Source: Viola odorata (Eukaryota; Streptophyta; Magnoliopsida; Malpighiales; Violaceae). Taken from it: 64,000 nucleotides of DNA. The position numbers were made by a program, and so were the translations under genes. Shown piece by piece: positions 11,196-23,975 of the stretch (its first letter is position 1; each line of letters opens with the position of its first letter). The notes under the pieces were generated by a model. It was not told where the DNA came from and did no database searches. It saw only the letters and a list, made by a program, of their open reading frames with translations. The stretch is from assembly GCA_963691705.1 (NCBI GenBank), contig OY829540.1, forward strand, positions 69,240,367 to 69,304,366, written 5' to 3'.

Positions 11196-11600
11196 TCACT
11201 TGCTGACCCGACCGGACGCGTCCGTTGCGAGCCGAGACGCGATTGCAGAGTGGTACATTATATCATGGAACGTGCTAGCTTCCATCGTCTTCCTCCTCAG
11301 CTGCTTGGCTTTCTCCTCAGTGAAGCAACCCAATGCGAATCTGGATCTGGCTCGACCCGGCTCCGAATCGGAACCCGAATCCTTGTCGACTAACCCATCT
11401 GGGTTTTTGGCGGAGGAGGAGCCGATTATGTAGTCAGCATCCGACGACCAACCGAAGAGAGGGGCCCACCAGGACGAGGACCCAAACGAACCCGATGCCG
11501 GCTTCCTGAGATTCAAGCCGGGTTTCTTGGAAGACCCGGATGAGGAGGATGATGACGCCCGGATAGGGGCAATGGGGATGGAGCAAGTGAAGGATGCCAT
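11196..11600 (-). CDS. small plant protein of unknown function, probably plastid-targeted
   Basis: An intronless frame of 134 residues starts at the ATG at 11600 (MASFTCSIPIAPIRASSSSS). The first 40 residues are rich in Ser, Ala and basic residues and nearly free of acidic ones, which fits a chloroplast transit peptide. The middle carries a striking SSWWAPLFGWSSDADYI segment and the C-terminal half has FTEEKAKQLRRKTMEASTFHDIMYHSAIASRLA, an amphipathic stretch. GC content is far above that of the flanks, as expected for a real exon. I recall plant proteins with a similar WWAPLFGWS core but cannot name a family. Frame and composition support a gene; function is unknown. A TATA-like AT stretch lies about 320 bases upstream, near 11920. 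Confidence 0.7.
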   Translation of the reverse strand: MASFTCSIPIAPIRASSSSSSGSSKKPGLNLRKPASGSFGSSSWWAPLFGWSSDADYIIGSSSAKNPDGLVDKDSGSDSEPGRARSRFALGCFTEEKAKQLRRKTMEASTFHDIMYHSAIASRLATDASGRVSK

Positions 11601-11929
11601 GGCTCTTCTAGAGAGAGAAAAGGAAGGAAATGTGAGTTTTCTTCTTAGAGAGAGAAAGGGGAGACAATGAAACGTGGGACGAATTTGAGATGAGGTACAG
11701 TGTTTTGTGATGTGTAAAGTGGGAGAGTGGGGCCATGATGATCTTCAAGGCGTTGACGGTTGTACAATTGAGAAGGGAGGAAGATACAAGTGGAAGAAGC
11801 AGGTTTACAGTGAGTTAGAATGGAGCGGGACGTAGAGGATAGAAGGTGTAGTAAAGGAGCGGATAAGATTGTTGTGTAGTAGGGAGTCTAGGGACACTCT
11901 TGCGGCTCTTGGTGCTCTTTTTATGTGTG

Positions 11930-12767
11930 TAGAGTTTAATTTTTATTTATTTAACCCCAATTTTGGTTGCAGTATTAATGTAATTCAAAGGATAAATCAA
12001 TTTATTTAAATTTATAAAGTATTTAGAAATTGAGCAATTAAAGTTACGCGTGTATGTTAAAGGTCATTTTAGTGGTTAATTAAGGGATGATTAAGGATGA
12101 TTTGTAGGCATAATTAAGTGGATAAGAAATATTTCTAGATCCAACATTTGTAGAGTTTTTCTTTCAAAAAGAACCGTGACCCAGGGGCCAGGAAGTGAGT
12201 TTGAAAGAATCGCAATTCTTATTATATATCCACACAAATTGGAATTAAAAAGATTAATGATGTATTCAATTTTAATAAATTACAAACTTTACTATATTAT
12301 ACTATAAATTACACATTTTCCCTCCTCATTTTTCTATTCATGAGTCCATATTATAAGATGATTGTCTTAATTAAATTTAGTTTTTTTTGTTTATTCTCAT
12401 TTATTTCCAATTATTTTAAAAAATTAAATATGTATTTTCATATAAATGAACTTTTTTATCTATAAAATAATTAATAAAAATTAAATACTTTCTTTACATG
12501 TTTGTTAGATTTATGGGGAAAACATATATCAAATTATTAATGAGATTACAAAATAAATTATTTTGTTTGTTTAAAAAAATATTATTATATAAATTGTATT
12601 ATATGAAGTAAAAATATAATAGGTTATATTTTAGTTTTCTTTTCATTTTCAAAAGGAGGAGTTTGAAGAGATTTATATGTATTTTGAATAACCATTGGAA
12701 AAGATTTCGAATAATCCTTACCGAATTCAAAAAGAACAAGATAAAGAAGAAACACTGCAAATTAAGG
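11930..12767. other. intergenic AT-rich DNA between divergent genes
   Basis: This stretch separates the 5' ends of the minus-strand unknown gene and the plus-strand DUF3082-like gene, so it should hold both promoters. I see no sharp motif beyond general AT richness. Confidence 0.4.
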
Positions 12768-13989
12768 ATGCAGAGCCACCAGCTTGCTTTGTCTCTTCCT
12801 CCCCATATCTTCCCATTTTCCCACCATCGCCAAGCCAACGGCCAAAGTCGCTCCCTCATCTTTCTCAACCGCCGCAAGTCCGCTGCTCCTCTCTCCCTCT
12901 CCGCCTCAGCCATCCCTCCCCCAGAACTAGGCCAGACCGAAGGCCCCATTGAGCTCCCTTCCACCTCCATTCCCATTTTCTCCACCACTGATGACCCAAC
13001 TGCTCTCCAGGTTGCCACCAGCGTCCTCCTCACCGGAGCCGTCTCTGTCTTCCTCTTCCGCTCCGTTCGCCGCCGCATCAAGCGCGCCAAAGAACTGGTG
13101 GGTGGTTTCGTTTATCCCATTTGATTTTTAATTTTAACTTCCCATTTCGTGAATTTGAGTGCATTCTTTGATTTTGGAATCATGGGTCTGGCCTCTTTTA
13201 GAGATTTAGATCAACAGGGGCGCAGAAAACTTTGAAAGATGAGGCATTGGCTAGCCTTAAGGCACTTGGGTCAGCTCCAATTGAGAGCAAGAAGCCGCCT
13301 TCGCCTGTTCAGGCCTTTTTAGGTGCCATTGGGGCAGGCGTCATTGCGCTCCTTCTGTATAAGTTCACCACCACTATTGAGGCGGCTCTTAACCGGCAGA
13401 CAATATCTGACAATTTCTCGGTTAGTTCAAGGACCTCTCCCTTCGAATTTGGAGCTATTGTGATAAATTCTTGCTCACGTTGTACATATCTTTAAGCAAT
13501 ATTAACACCTGTTTCTTTATTTTTGTTATAAAAAAATCTTATAGATTGTTGCTGCACTTAGAATTTTGTTTGAAGATGATTGCATAAATCATAGATTGAA
13601 GGGTTGTGGCATAAATTTTGACTTGATTCTTTCTTTTCCTTTCAGGTTCGCCAAATAACAATAACCATTAGGTGAGTCCTTGCTAGTGCTATCTTTTAGC
13701 ATTTTGATGGTTTTTTTTACGAGGAAAATCTGTTACATTGTTCTTCCTCTTTGGTCACAGGACTATCATCAATGGGGTGTGCTACCTTGCTACTTGTGTC
13801 TTTGGCATCAATTCTGTTGGTTTATTTCTTTATTCTGCTCAGCTTGCAATTGATTCTTTCATGGAGGGTGGTGATAGCGAAGAGGGTAAAAGTCAAGGGA
13901 ATGTGCAGTCAGGTGCAGTGGACTCCTCATCCGAGAGTGCTGAATTGGCCAGAAGTGAGGGAGATCAAAGTACAGATAAGAAACAATGA
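12768..13989 (+). CDS. DUF3082-like chloroplast membrane protein
   Basis: Four exons join in phase: 12768-13097, 13202-13420, 13646-13671 and 13761-13989, giving 267 residues. Introns follow GT-AG (donors GTGGGT, GTTAGT, GTGAGT). The N-terminus (MQSHQLALSLPP and on) is Ser/Arg/Pro-rich, typical of a transit peptide. Predicted membrane segments are near residues 87-100 (LQVATSVLLTGAVSVFLF), 140-155 (FLGAIGAGVIALLLY) and 190-215 (GVCYLATCVFGINSVGLFLY). The segment VRQITITIRTIINGVCYLA is the conserved core I associate with the DUF3082 family of cyanobacteria and plants. The hydrophilic C-terminus is acidic and Ser-rich. Role unknown. I chose ATG 12768 because upstream in-frame ATGs lie in AT-rich leader without transit-peptide character. 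Confidence 0.8.
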
Positions 13990-15157
13990 TGGACAGCAAA
14001 AATCATTGCATAGGTTTGTTCTTTGACTATTTTTTCTTTTTGTTAGGAAGGGAAATGATCAACTGTGTCAGTCTCTTATATGCTCATCATGTTTTTGTCG
14101 ATCCTTGTACACCACACTTCCAGCCTATTAATCGTAAAGATAGTGTAGCGAGAGCAGCTTTACATGGATAACTTCAGTTTATTGTGCTGTTACTACTTTG
14201 CTGACAAGTCCTGCTGTATGCTGCATTGTCTAACACCAGCGGTGTCACGATAGCAATTTCTATTAAAAGGTAGACTTGAAATTCTGGCACCAACAGTATT
14301 CATGTTTGCGGGGGCATAAACCCTTCATCTATAGTTTATTGTAGTGCAAATTAATCAGAGTTTGGAGTCTGGACTCACCTGTGGTTTGTGCTTCATTCAT
14401 CATGTAGAGACTCATTATAGAAAGCAAATAATTCCAATTGAAATTTTGCTATTTTTCATGCTCGACGATTTGATGAATCGAGTGAGAAAGTTAATCGCGA
14501 ATGGAAGACGCGTGGTTGTTCGCGAAGGTGGCTTGAGAGAGATGCTTGAACAGTTCATTGATAGTGTCATTCTAGCTTTGCACTTTGCATAGAGGGAGAT
14601 TGACAGTGAAAGAAAAATCTACCCGGTAAATCATAATACTTGACCATGGATATATCCATACTCGTCTACCCAACGCCATTGCCGAGCTTTGGCAGATGGG
14701 TTTGGAGTTTTGCGTCGACCGGAGGATGGAGAGACTTGCCGCGAAATTTGCCTTCAATCATTCAATGTGGTATTGGTTGTTGCTGAAATAGGGCATTACC
14801 ACGGAATCTGTAAGCTGTTCTGCCATAAGCCAAAGCTCAAAACATTAAAAAATGGGCTAAGTTCGTTGGGCTTTAAAAAAGATATCGTTATAATTCCTTA
14901 CTTGAAAGAAAAAAATACAAAATCATTTTTAATTTTGAAACAATTAGGATACACATCATTAATTAACAAAAACTTTATAAATCTTAAAAATAATCTTTTC
15001 CACACCATTTATAAAATTAGCAGAAATCATTATTTTAATCTTGAAACTATTTCCCTTTCTTATCTTGGCCCAATTGATCTTGCTCTGTCAAGACAAGGTA
15101 AGATGGAGGCCCAAAGCGTCCGTAGCTCAACAGATTGGTATAATGCATTATCCAAGC
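13990..15157. other. 3' flank and unassigned DNA
   Basis: The first few hundred bases are probably the 3' untranslated region of the preceding gene. Between about 14450 and 14830 the composition is less AT-rich and several short frames overlap (one plus-strand reading has ADGFGVLRRPEDGETC). None matches a family I know and none has a clear start and splice context. I do not call a gene. Confidence 0.35.
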
Positions 15158-15245
15158 TTTAACAGCCCAACAACCATTTCCCTTTCAAATGAATACATCA
15201 GATTGACTCTTGGGCCACTCCTCATAGTTGTTGGGCTGTTAAAGA
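15158..15245. repeat. short perfect-type hairpin (about 20-bp arms)
   Basis: CTTTAACAGCCCAACAAC at the left faces its near-exact complement GTTGTTGGGCTGTTAAAG at the right, with about 45 bases between. Arms match at about 19 of 21 positions. It could be a tiny MITE or a hairpin transcript; no target duplication is obvious. Confidence 0.6.
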
Positions 15246-15249
15246 TATA

Positions 15250-16861
15250 TATAATATAATACCTTATAATTTTCTTAAATTTACAATTATAACATTTTTA
15301 GTAATTAAATTTTTTATAAAAATATAAAAATTTAAGAAAAATGTAAAAAATATAGCAGGACGTTAATAAAAAAATCAAAGAAAGTAATGGAGGAAAGCTG
15401 AAAAACAAAATAATAGAAAATTTAAATATTTTTCTCTCATTGTGTGAGGCCTACATGGCACGGGCTGTCCGCGCCAGGATTTAGGATTCCAAATTCTAGG
15501 CTTGGCTCATTCAGGCCCGACCGTTATGGTTAGAGGATTAGACCTAAGTTTTGAAATTTTAGACTTGTGATTTGTCAAATTCCGACTAGTAACATAAGTT
15601 TATATGTAAAAATAAATATATACTATAATTAGCTTTATAACAAAACAAAAACAACAAACTCGTTAGGCCCGCTGGATTGTATGGGTTTTGAAAAAATAGG
15701 TACGTGTAAAGCGACCCTATCAGTATGAGTTTTATGAGGGTTTTGAGATTTTAGGCCTTACCCGGCCTGTAATCAAGACTAGTGAAACCTCACCATATTT
15801 GTTAATTTTTTTTTGTTTAATTTTAAAATTTCTTGCAATTTTTTTTTATATAATTTATAATTTCTAGTTCAACTGGTTATAACATATCATAAAATCATAT
15901 TTTGTTATTTTTTTATAAAAAAAAAGCATCCACGACCTTGTTTATTTAAAACAAAACACAAACAAATGGAAAGAAAATAGAAACAGGATGTAACTTTTGG
16001 TTTGCACAAGAATTTGTGAGGTTAATAACAACAACATTTTGGAGAAACAAACATGGACCATGGCATCTAATATTTGATATAATCTATGTTCTACACAGCT
16101 TTCTGTGACTAACAACAGACAATAACTAGAATGCATGGACTGGAGATTTGTGGACTGTTATGGTCGACCTACGTAGATTGCAGAATACCCATGTAAGTTG
16201 TTTCATCAGAAAACAAAATACAAAACAGAACAAAAGATTGCTAACCATTGGTTGTTTACAACCCGGAACTATAAAAAGAGTTTGTCAAATTGACCGATTC
16301 TCTGATAGAGAGATCAAGCCAATCTGGCAGCACAAATATTATAGTAAAGGGGACCAGAAGCTTCAGTTTTTTGGCTTCTTCCCTCTCACTTTCTTGCACC
16401 AAACAAGAATACTTTTTTTTTTCATAATAAAGAACGCACATGCCAGTTAGAACGAGATTAGTTTTTTAGTCGAAAGGAACTAGGAGGAGAGACCGGATAA
16501 AAAAATCCATTTGATTGGACTTACTTGGGTCTGCTCTTGTCGCCAATTATGTCTTTTGGCAATTGTACTCTTGTTTGTGATTTATACATATTGAAGTTAG
16601 TAATAATGCTGTTAATTTGCTCTGCCAAATTGCATTTTACATGGTAAAAGACCAAAATGACATTACAAGCCAAACTTGGCCTAATATGTAACTTACTAGT
16701 CTAGTCTTTGTACCTCATGTATACTTATGCAGGTTTTAAAACTTTTTCTATCACAAATCTGCTGTCATTCTTTTCTTGGTTTTCAATATATGGTACTGTC
16801 TAATTATATTTATCATAACTTTTCTGCAATCCCATGTTGCCTGGCTGTCCGACTTCATTTC
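15250..16861. other. intergenic DNA with degenerate repeat
   Basis: AT-rich. Around 15440-15780 there are several pieces of the type CAGGCCCGACC and GGCCCGCTGG, as in decayed plant transposons with CCCG-rich subterminal repeats. A similar stretch is at 32740-32880. The part close to 16862 is the 3' flank of the boron transporter gene. Confidence 0.35.
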
Positions 16862-19800
16862 TCAGCTTTCTTGAATTTCATTATCCGGATGAATCTGCAA
16901 TAGTAACACATAAGAACAAATAAACATCAAGTTCTTGCCGCGAATATATTGGAATGAATCAAAACAGAAACAAAATGTACATGCAGAAACAGACCTGATG
17001 TTGTCTGTCTTCCATGAAGCTTACTGTTCTGACCTTGATTTCACCTCTGCTAGTAGTTAGCTCATCTAATATCTCAGCATCACAGATCGTGTCTTCCTTG
17101 CTTCCTAGTTCTTCCCTTTCCTGAAAAACAATAACATAAAAGATTTTAGAAAGTGATCAGGTTTCACAGATCGATGAGAATGTAGTTTTTTTGCATACCT
17201 TGAGAGACAGGCTGAGTGAAAGTCTCGGGGTGCCTGTAATTTCCTCGTATTCAGCTGCATCTAGCTCTCGCAAATGATTTGGACTGAAGAGTTTCGGAAG
17301 AATGAGTTGCCTTATGCTGATTAGAAGGAAGAATGGCAATGGGAATAGGATTCCAGCTATTGGGATCCATGTCACACCAAAGCAAAGCAGGAAATAAACC
17401 AATTGGAAGACTGTAAACGCCGCGGTGTGTTTGAAAGGGACTGACTCAACAAAAGAAGCATGATCGCCTTCTAAAACCCTGCAAGAACAAAATTTAGCTC
17501 AGAGAAGTTTAGAGATGCTACGATTTGAGAAAAAAAAAATGCGAGTAGAAGTTGAAGCATGACTTACTTGTAACGCCGTCCTGGTGTGATAAAGAGAAGT
17601 AGCAATCTTTCCCAGAATTGGTTTCCAGGGAGACTGTCGATAGCCATGTACGCAAAATATCCCCAAAGGACCGACGTAGGTACCAATTTTATCGCAGGAA
17701 TAGCACTTACTGATGCTGCCACAAGAAGTGACTGCAACAAATTGCTCACTCTTTGTTCGTTGACGCGAACAGGCAAGTAAGCATCAATGTGCTTCTCAGG
17801 ATCAAAGGTATGTGTCGGATTTTGTTCTTTGTTTTCCGATTTCATGACTGCATCCTTTAGGTCTGCTAGCTCTTTAGCTACTGAAGTCTGCACGGAAGAA
17901 ACTGGTAAATGTTTTGCAGTAAAATTCAGTTCAGAAGTATGAACTTGCTAATGGACTTACCACTGGACTTCTGTCTATCGCTATGAACACTGCTTGCAGC
18001 TTCCCGTACATTTCTGATTGGCTGGCTTTCTGCTTGATGCTTTCCTTGGCACTTTCTACCATCTTCCTTTTGATCAACTACAGATAATCAAATTTGTTAA
18101 GCACCTAATCCATATCAGCTAAAGGAGTTCTTGACATCTTTACATATCAGAATTTATGAAAATGAACCTGTCGTTTGAGAACAGCAAGGCTCTTCGTGTG
18201 CATAGGAGATTGCGGAAGGACCCCATTTGAAGGAGGCAGCCCAAGCAATCCACAAAGCAAGGTCTGAAACCATTCATTGAGAAAAACTATAAATATTGGT
18301 CTTGATGAAATCAAACTGTGATAATAACAAGCTTAATATCTGAACAAATATGTACCATAAGTCCCAGTAACAAGATGTCATAATGGTATGCAGAAGGATT
18401 TTTGAGATTGAACTCCTTTTGTTGTGACAGCTGCGAAGCAATGCTGTGATCGAAAAAGTATAGCCCTGCTATCATCACAGCTGGAATAAACGCAGCAAAG
18501 ATGTACACCATGGGGACAATTCCCATATCCTGCAATTCGATTACCAACCAGATTAAGTACCTTCGTGTGAATGAGCGATGATCAAATTACAAACATGTTG
18601 GATTGGAAATCTTACAACTAATACCAGTTACCTTGATTACAGTCCAATGGTGTAAAGATGCAGAATCCCAAGGAAGAGGGCTAAAGAGCCTTCTTGGAAC
18701 TCCAGAAGGAACCTTGCTTGGCGTGCTAAATGAAAGTATTGTCCACACTACAACCATCAAAGGAACCCCATAGTCTGCAATGAAGCTTCTAAGCCAACCT
18801 GTTGAACATGGAGCAGAAATTTTAGATCCCCTCGAGCCTCTTATTTCCAATCACACTGGACTTAAAGCTCACTTCACAAACCTGTCCCATACCACCATGA
18901 CCTTGCCCTTCTGCTCTTCAAAGAAGTGTATAGAAGGCCAAAAGAGAATATAATCCCAAGCAACCCATTTGTGTAAAGCCACTGAAACTGAAACTTCTCT
19001 TGCTTCTGGTCTTCAGCTTTAGGAATTCCGAACTCGCTGACCAACCCCTGGAATTTTAGCTGACATTAGTATCAAAATCCTCAATTGCTTTTCTTTTTTG
19101 TGGTGTTGTATTAGTTGGACATACCTTGATAGCTTCTTGAATGAACAGAACAGCAATTAACATGCCGAAGAGCTCTCCTGCAATCCTAGTAAATCTGTTG
19201 ATTACAACACATGCATTGAATATTGCTAGAAGAAACAGGAAAAGTGCAGTCCAAACACAAACCCTGCAGAAGTTATTACCGAAAAAGAGAATGTCAGTGA
19301 CCAGGAATAAACCAAAATCTTATGAACTTCCTCGAAAAAGCACCGAGAACCAATTTCAACATTACCATCCAGCCCAAGCCAAGAAAAGTTTGTGTCCTAA
19401 TTCTTCCCTTTCTTTAGCAAAATTGTACAAATAAGTGTACATTATAACTGTAGGTTCTGCAACTCCTAGGATCAGAAGAGGTTGCCCGCCGACTATCGAA
19501 TGTATGATACCACACAGAGCAGTAGAAGCTAAGGTTTCTACTGTACTCAAGCTTCCATCTAAACACAGTAAAAGTTGTATTAAGACTAAACCCAAGAAAA
19601 ATAGCAGCATAAAGAAAAAACCATAAAGTCTATAAATTTCTGCTAAAATTCTCTCATTCTCTTCGCTTTCAAGAACCAGAAGAGAGCCGAACCAACCTGT
19701 ATCTCTGCTAAGTTGTTCGCCGAAGGCGATAACAGGAAGCGCAGAAGCAAAGAAGATATAGGTGGTGGGAGCTAATATCCTGTAATCCATGAAAAACAAA

Positions 19801-19977
19801 CCATAAACATACATTAAAGAAAATTCCAAATTCTAGTCTCAAGTTTGTGGTTGCTTGAATCTTGAAAAAGTACCCAAAGCCGGAACGAATGCCACCAATC
19901 CAATCCTGTTTGTAACAAGCTAATCTTCCTTTGATATCACTTGTTATGCCTCTCAATGGAGCTTTCAAGTGCTCCAT
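16862..19977 (-). CDS. BOR-type boron (borate) efflux transporter, BOR4-like
   Basis: Thirteen exons join in phase on the minus strand: 19977-19874, 19779-19697, 19558-19366, 19263-19125, 19047-18882, 18798-18632, 18529-18356, 18263-18168, 18077-17961, 17887-17568, 17478-17199, 17120-16995 and 16894-16862, giving 665 residues. The product is an SLC4-like anion exchanger that exports borate across the plasma membrane. Family wording is clear: [94 protein letters not shown] and [14 protein letters not shown]. About ten or more hydrophobic membrane segments are present. The motif [15 protein letters not shown] and the short C-terminal tail resemble BOR4 and boron-tolerance relatives more than BOR1, whose tail is longer. 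All introns are GT-AG and no frame is broken. Identity as BOR is firm; the BOR4 subtype is inferred. Confidence 0.93.
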
Positions 19978-20775
19978 CTCTGCTACAAAAAAAGTATTTC
20001 TCATAAATTTTCTGAAAAAAGAAATGAAAGAAAAGCACAAAACAGAGGATTGAAACAGAGGATTTGATTATGTCCAGCCATTTTTCTTGAGAAATAAACA
20101 AAAGAATCGGTCCCTGAAGGGTGTAACGATAAACAATTGAATACCTCCTTATTAATCTAACAATATTCAATGCAGATTGTTTTCCATTTTCAGATAAATA
20201 ATATCACAATTTTTTCTACAATATTCAATGCAGTAAAAAATGTCCTTGGAATTCTGTTTGCTACCTATGAGAATAGAAGAATAAAGAAAGGAAAGCTGAA
20301 TTATTTCCTTGAAATCACTTGGTCAAGAATCTCGGAAACTCCCCTAAGACGAACACAGGCCAAGAACAGCAGAAAAAAGAAGGAAGAAAATAGAGAAATG
20401 CAGATATCTTTCTTTTCCTTTGCTGCATGTCTTTTCCAACCAAAAAAAGAAAGAAAGAGAAACAGGCTCCACTAGAAAGGAAATAAAAGATTTACAAACA
20501 CAATCAATCAAGAAACACAAAACTATTGGAAAGGAAAATGAAAAAATAACCTAATAGATGAAGAAGCAACAGGGGAGATTTTCTTGTTCTGCACTTAAAT
20601 TAAATCCTAGAATTTTGGGTTTGGGTAGAAGAATGCAGAGCAAAACACTCTTGTGTGTGTCACTGTCAGCATGGAAAATATTTTTTATGGGGTGGCTGTT
20701 TTTTCTGCAGTTGGCGGCTTGTAGAGGTAGTAGTGGAGAAGTAAGCAAGGTAGAAGCTTGGAAATTGGAATAGTA

Positions 20776-20782
20776 TTATATA
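20776..20782 (-). promoter_or_regulatory. TATA box candidate for the boron transporter
   Basis: The minus strand reads TATATAA here, in CTATATAATACT, about 800 bases before the ATG at 19977. The distance implies a long leader, probably with a 5' untranslated intron. Leader AUGs exist but I could not find the short AUGUAA type of upstream frame known from boron-regulated genes. Confidence 0.4.
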
Positions 20783-20849
20783 GAAAGAAAGAGGAGGGAA
20801 GGTGGGAAGGAGGAAAAACCGAAAATAGAAAAGAGAAATTATCAGGTAC

Positions 20850-23107
20850 ATTCGTTGTGAGTAATTTTATATACGCTCATTCACATTTCCACATTTGTGA
20901 AAGAGAGAAAAAAATTGGATAAAGAGACTCCGCCACTCATGCGAGTGAGTATAATGAGCGATAGTGCAGTTTAGGAATAGCGAATGATACCTCCACGGAG
21001 TTCACAAGCTTTGCTTCACGAACAAAATTCTCAATTAAGAGGTTGACTAAAAGATTTAAAATTATGTAATTTGTTAATGTGTCGAATTAAGAGTTTGTTC
21101 TTTTTACTTCTAAATTTCACACTTTAAGATAGATTATGATTAATTTGTACACATTTGAGAGTTTTTTTTTTTTATATACAAGTCTTTAATTGAGAATTTT
21201 CACTCAATATAAAGTCTAAAACATACGTCGGTTTAGTTAATTATGCTTTAATCGAGCAAAGTTTTTTTTCAAATTTAATTTTTTTTTTTTAAGACTCGAA
21301 TCTAAGAAATTATTTAGAAAATATTAAATTCATTTCACTTCACTTCCAAAAAGAAACTCCTCTCACTTGGATCAATTTGAAAGTCCATCAACTATAATGG
21401 GCATCATGGAGGGTGGTTGTTAGGTTGTCATGAAGCTCGATGTGGCCAAAGAGACATTTTACCTCCAATGGAAAAAAGGTACTATTACTTTGAAGAGAGG
21501 AATGCCCACATTTTACAAAAAAAAAATCCTCAATTACTTTGTTCTTGTAGTGTTCAATTCCATCTTCTCTCGTTAATTTCAATACTTGGGTATGGGATCT
21601 TTTTTCTTTTGAACTAGCATGTGGATTACCTATGATTTTTATAGGAGAATGTTTAAACTATAAACCAAATTCAATCATACATACCCTAGTCAAATTTAAT
21701 TAAATTTAAAATTCATTTAAAATATGTTAAATGAAGTATTAGACAAATGGATATATCTTGTCTGCCATAAAAGTGGAGAGTTTTTAAAGATCTATTTGAA
21801 ATCGCATTCTGTCTTTCCCCATCGTTGATTCAATGAACTGCTTTTGGCAAAAGCATATACTTTACTGTTTCTGCCGAATGCGTTTTTAACAATTGAATTT
21901 ATAATGAGAAAAAATCAGGAATGGATCCAGCCCATGGCCGGGGGGCGGGAATCAAAAAAAAAATGTTGGGCCTATAAACAATGGGTTGCTATATAGGTAG
22001 CGTGGGTCGGGTTTTGTATCAGGAACCTGGAACGATAATGACAGTCGCCAAACCAACCTGGGCTGTTCAGAAACAAACAAAATTCCGTTTATGGTACTAC
22101 AAAGCCCAAAACCAAAAACAAACAAAAAATTGAGATGCAAGCCCAAGAAAATAAAACAAAAGAGAAACGAGAAAAAGAGGCAACCTATTGAAATGGGTGG
22201 TTAAGTGTGGAAAAAAAAATAGTATATACTCCATTTTCATTCCTAATTGTATACCTAATTATAATATACAAGCAAGTTTAATTGTAATTTTTTTACGAAC
22301 ATGGACATTAAATTAATCGTTTACGAATTTGATTGAATTTTTTTTACGAATATGGCGACTATATTAATCATTTACAGGTTTGATTGAAATTCTTTTACGA
22401 ATACAAAGACTAAATTAATCATGCATAGTTTGATTGAAATTATTTTACGAACATATGGACTAAATGAATCAATAAATAAATATTCAGCAAAAAAAAAAGA
22501 AAAAAGCATGCGTAAAAGAATCATACAAGGATATCAAAAAATGAAAACTCGTAGAGAACAATTGTAAAAAGTACGTTTATTGTATGAATTCTAATGTATA
22601 ATTAATTTTTTTCTATATTGTCTTCCTATTTATCTTTTTGTTAAGTTTATCTAAAGATTTGTTATTTAGTGACGGATACAAATACTCTTAAGCATTTTTT
22701 CAATTTTTCTTTCAGCTCCCTTAATTGTCCTTTAAAATATTAAAAAAATAATAATTCGGGGGCAGCACCACACCACCTGAATATAAATCTTGGATCTATC
22801 ATTGGAAAAAAATAGAAGACAATCTCAAGGAGACTCTAATAACGCTGGTATCAATATAAGTTCAATAAATATACATAAACATCAATTTAAATTTTTTGTT
22901 TCTAGCGATTCTACATTTAGTTACAAAATTTATTATTCAATTTCACAAACTAAACATTTCTCTTAAGTTTTATTGACATATTCTAATTATTTTGCAGTAA
23001 TATTTATATATCATTTAAAAAAAACAATTAAACTATATAAAAATTTAAAATATCAGCTTATCAATATATATAATTTAAGAGAATAACTTTTTTCCACACA
23101 AATGTTT
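20850..23107. other. intergenic DNA
   Basis: AT-rich, with no gene supported. Around 21900-22150 there is a GC-richer stretch with a run of G (GGCCGGGGGGCGGG) like the ends of hAT-type relics. From 22270 to 22460 a loose direct repeat (TTTTACGAA, about 60-base spacing, followed by ACTAAATTAATC) occurs three to four times. Confidence 0.35.
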
Positions 23108-23238
23108 TACTCCCTTTGGTGCAAATTAAATGACTTTCTGAAATAGTAAAAATCCGTAAGAAAACAACTAAAATAACAAGTAAAATGAACCGTAAAAATT
23201 AGTAGAAAAACGTCGTTTAATTTACTCCGGAGGGAGTA
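23108..23238. mobile_element. short Stowaway-like MITE
   Basis: TA-CTCCCTTTGGTGCAAATTAA at the left faces TTAATTTACTCCGGAGGGAG-TA at the right, 131 bases in all. It shares end wording (TGCAAA-TAAATGA, GTCGTTTAATTT) with the MITE in the defensin intron at 54295, so these two form a second Stowaway subfamily. Confidence 0.8.
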
Positions 23239-23649
23239 TCAATTACGCCACAAATGAGACAAAGAAGGGACAGGTATCAGACTTTATTGAAAAATTTATC
23301 ACTAGTTGCTTATTTTTAATTACTAATTAATACTAATTAATTGTTTCTTTCCTAGACCTATATTTCATTTAGGTATTCTATTTGTTTTTTATTTTATGTG
23401 AAATATATAATATATAAAATATATACAAAACGTATAAAATCTGAAAATATAATTTTCTATTCTTAATTATTCTAAATCTTTTCCAAATACTTCACATATT
23501 CAAATTTAAGAATTAAAAGTAATTAATAAGTTTGAAATGGTCAAATGATATGATCAAAATATTAATAAAAAAAGATACTTATTCTAAAGAAAATGAGGAT
23601 TTCTTTTTGGACCAAGTTTTTGCGCCTCATTATGTTTGTCGGATCCTCA

Positions 23650-23815
23650 TAAGTTGTTACAATGATCAAAATCTAAATATTGCTAAGTTTCGTATTTTAT
23701 TTTTATTTTTTTATTTTGACTATTTGAATAAGATAAAAAAAGAGCAGATTTACAGAATTTACGGTATTTAGTCAAAATGAATTGGTTATTAATTAAATTC
23801 AAATTGTTGTTAAGT
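23650..23815. repeat. flank of the NLR duplication, copy 1
   Basis: The stretch ATGATCAAAATCTAAATATT through ATTAAATTCAAATTGTT is repeated almost unchanged at 31008-31158. In copy 1 it lies about 20 bases from the start of the NLR-linked duplicated block (23833). In copy 2 about 2 kb of other DNA separates the two, which marks a later insertion. Confidence 0.8.
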
Positions 23816-23975
23816 AATGTTAAGTAAATTAATTAGTACTGTTAAGTAATTATGCCTACAATGATTATTATAAATTCCCAAAAAAGAGTTAATGATTGAA
23901 GAATATATATATATAGGTATCATACATTCATAAACACAAAACAAATTCCTTATCATTATCAATACCTTCGCCTGT

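Noticed and set aside
14689..15162. 157-codon plus-strand open frame
   Set aside because: The second half is AT-driven Asn/Lys/Phe-rich translation and the first half matches no family; no splice or promoter support.
15115..15165. tRNA-like wording (CCGTAGCTCAAC-GATTGGTATAATG)
   Set aside because: Resembles only a D arm; no acceptor stem, anticodon arm or T arm could be built.
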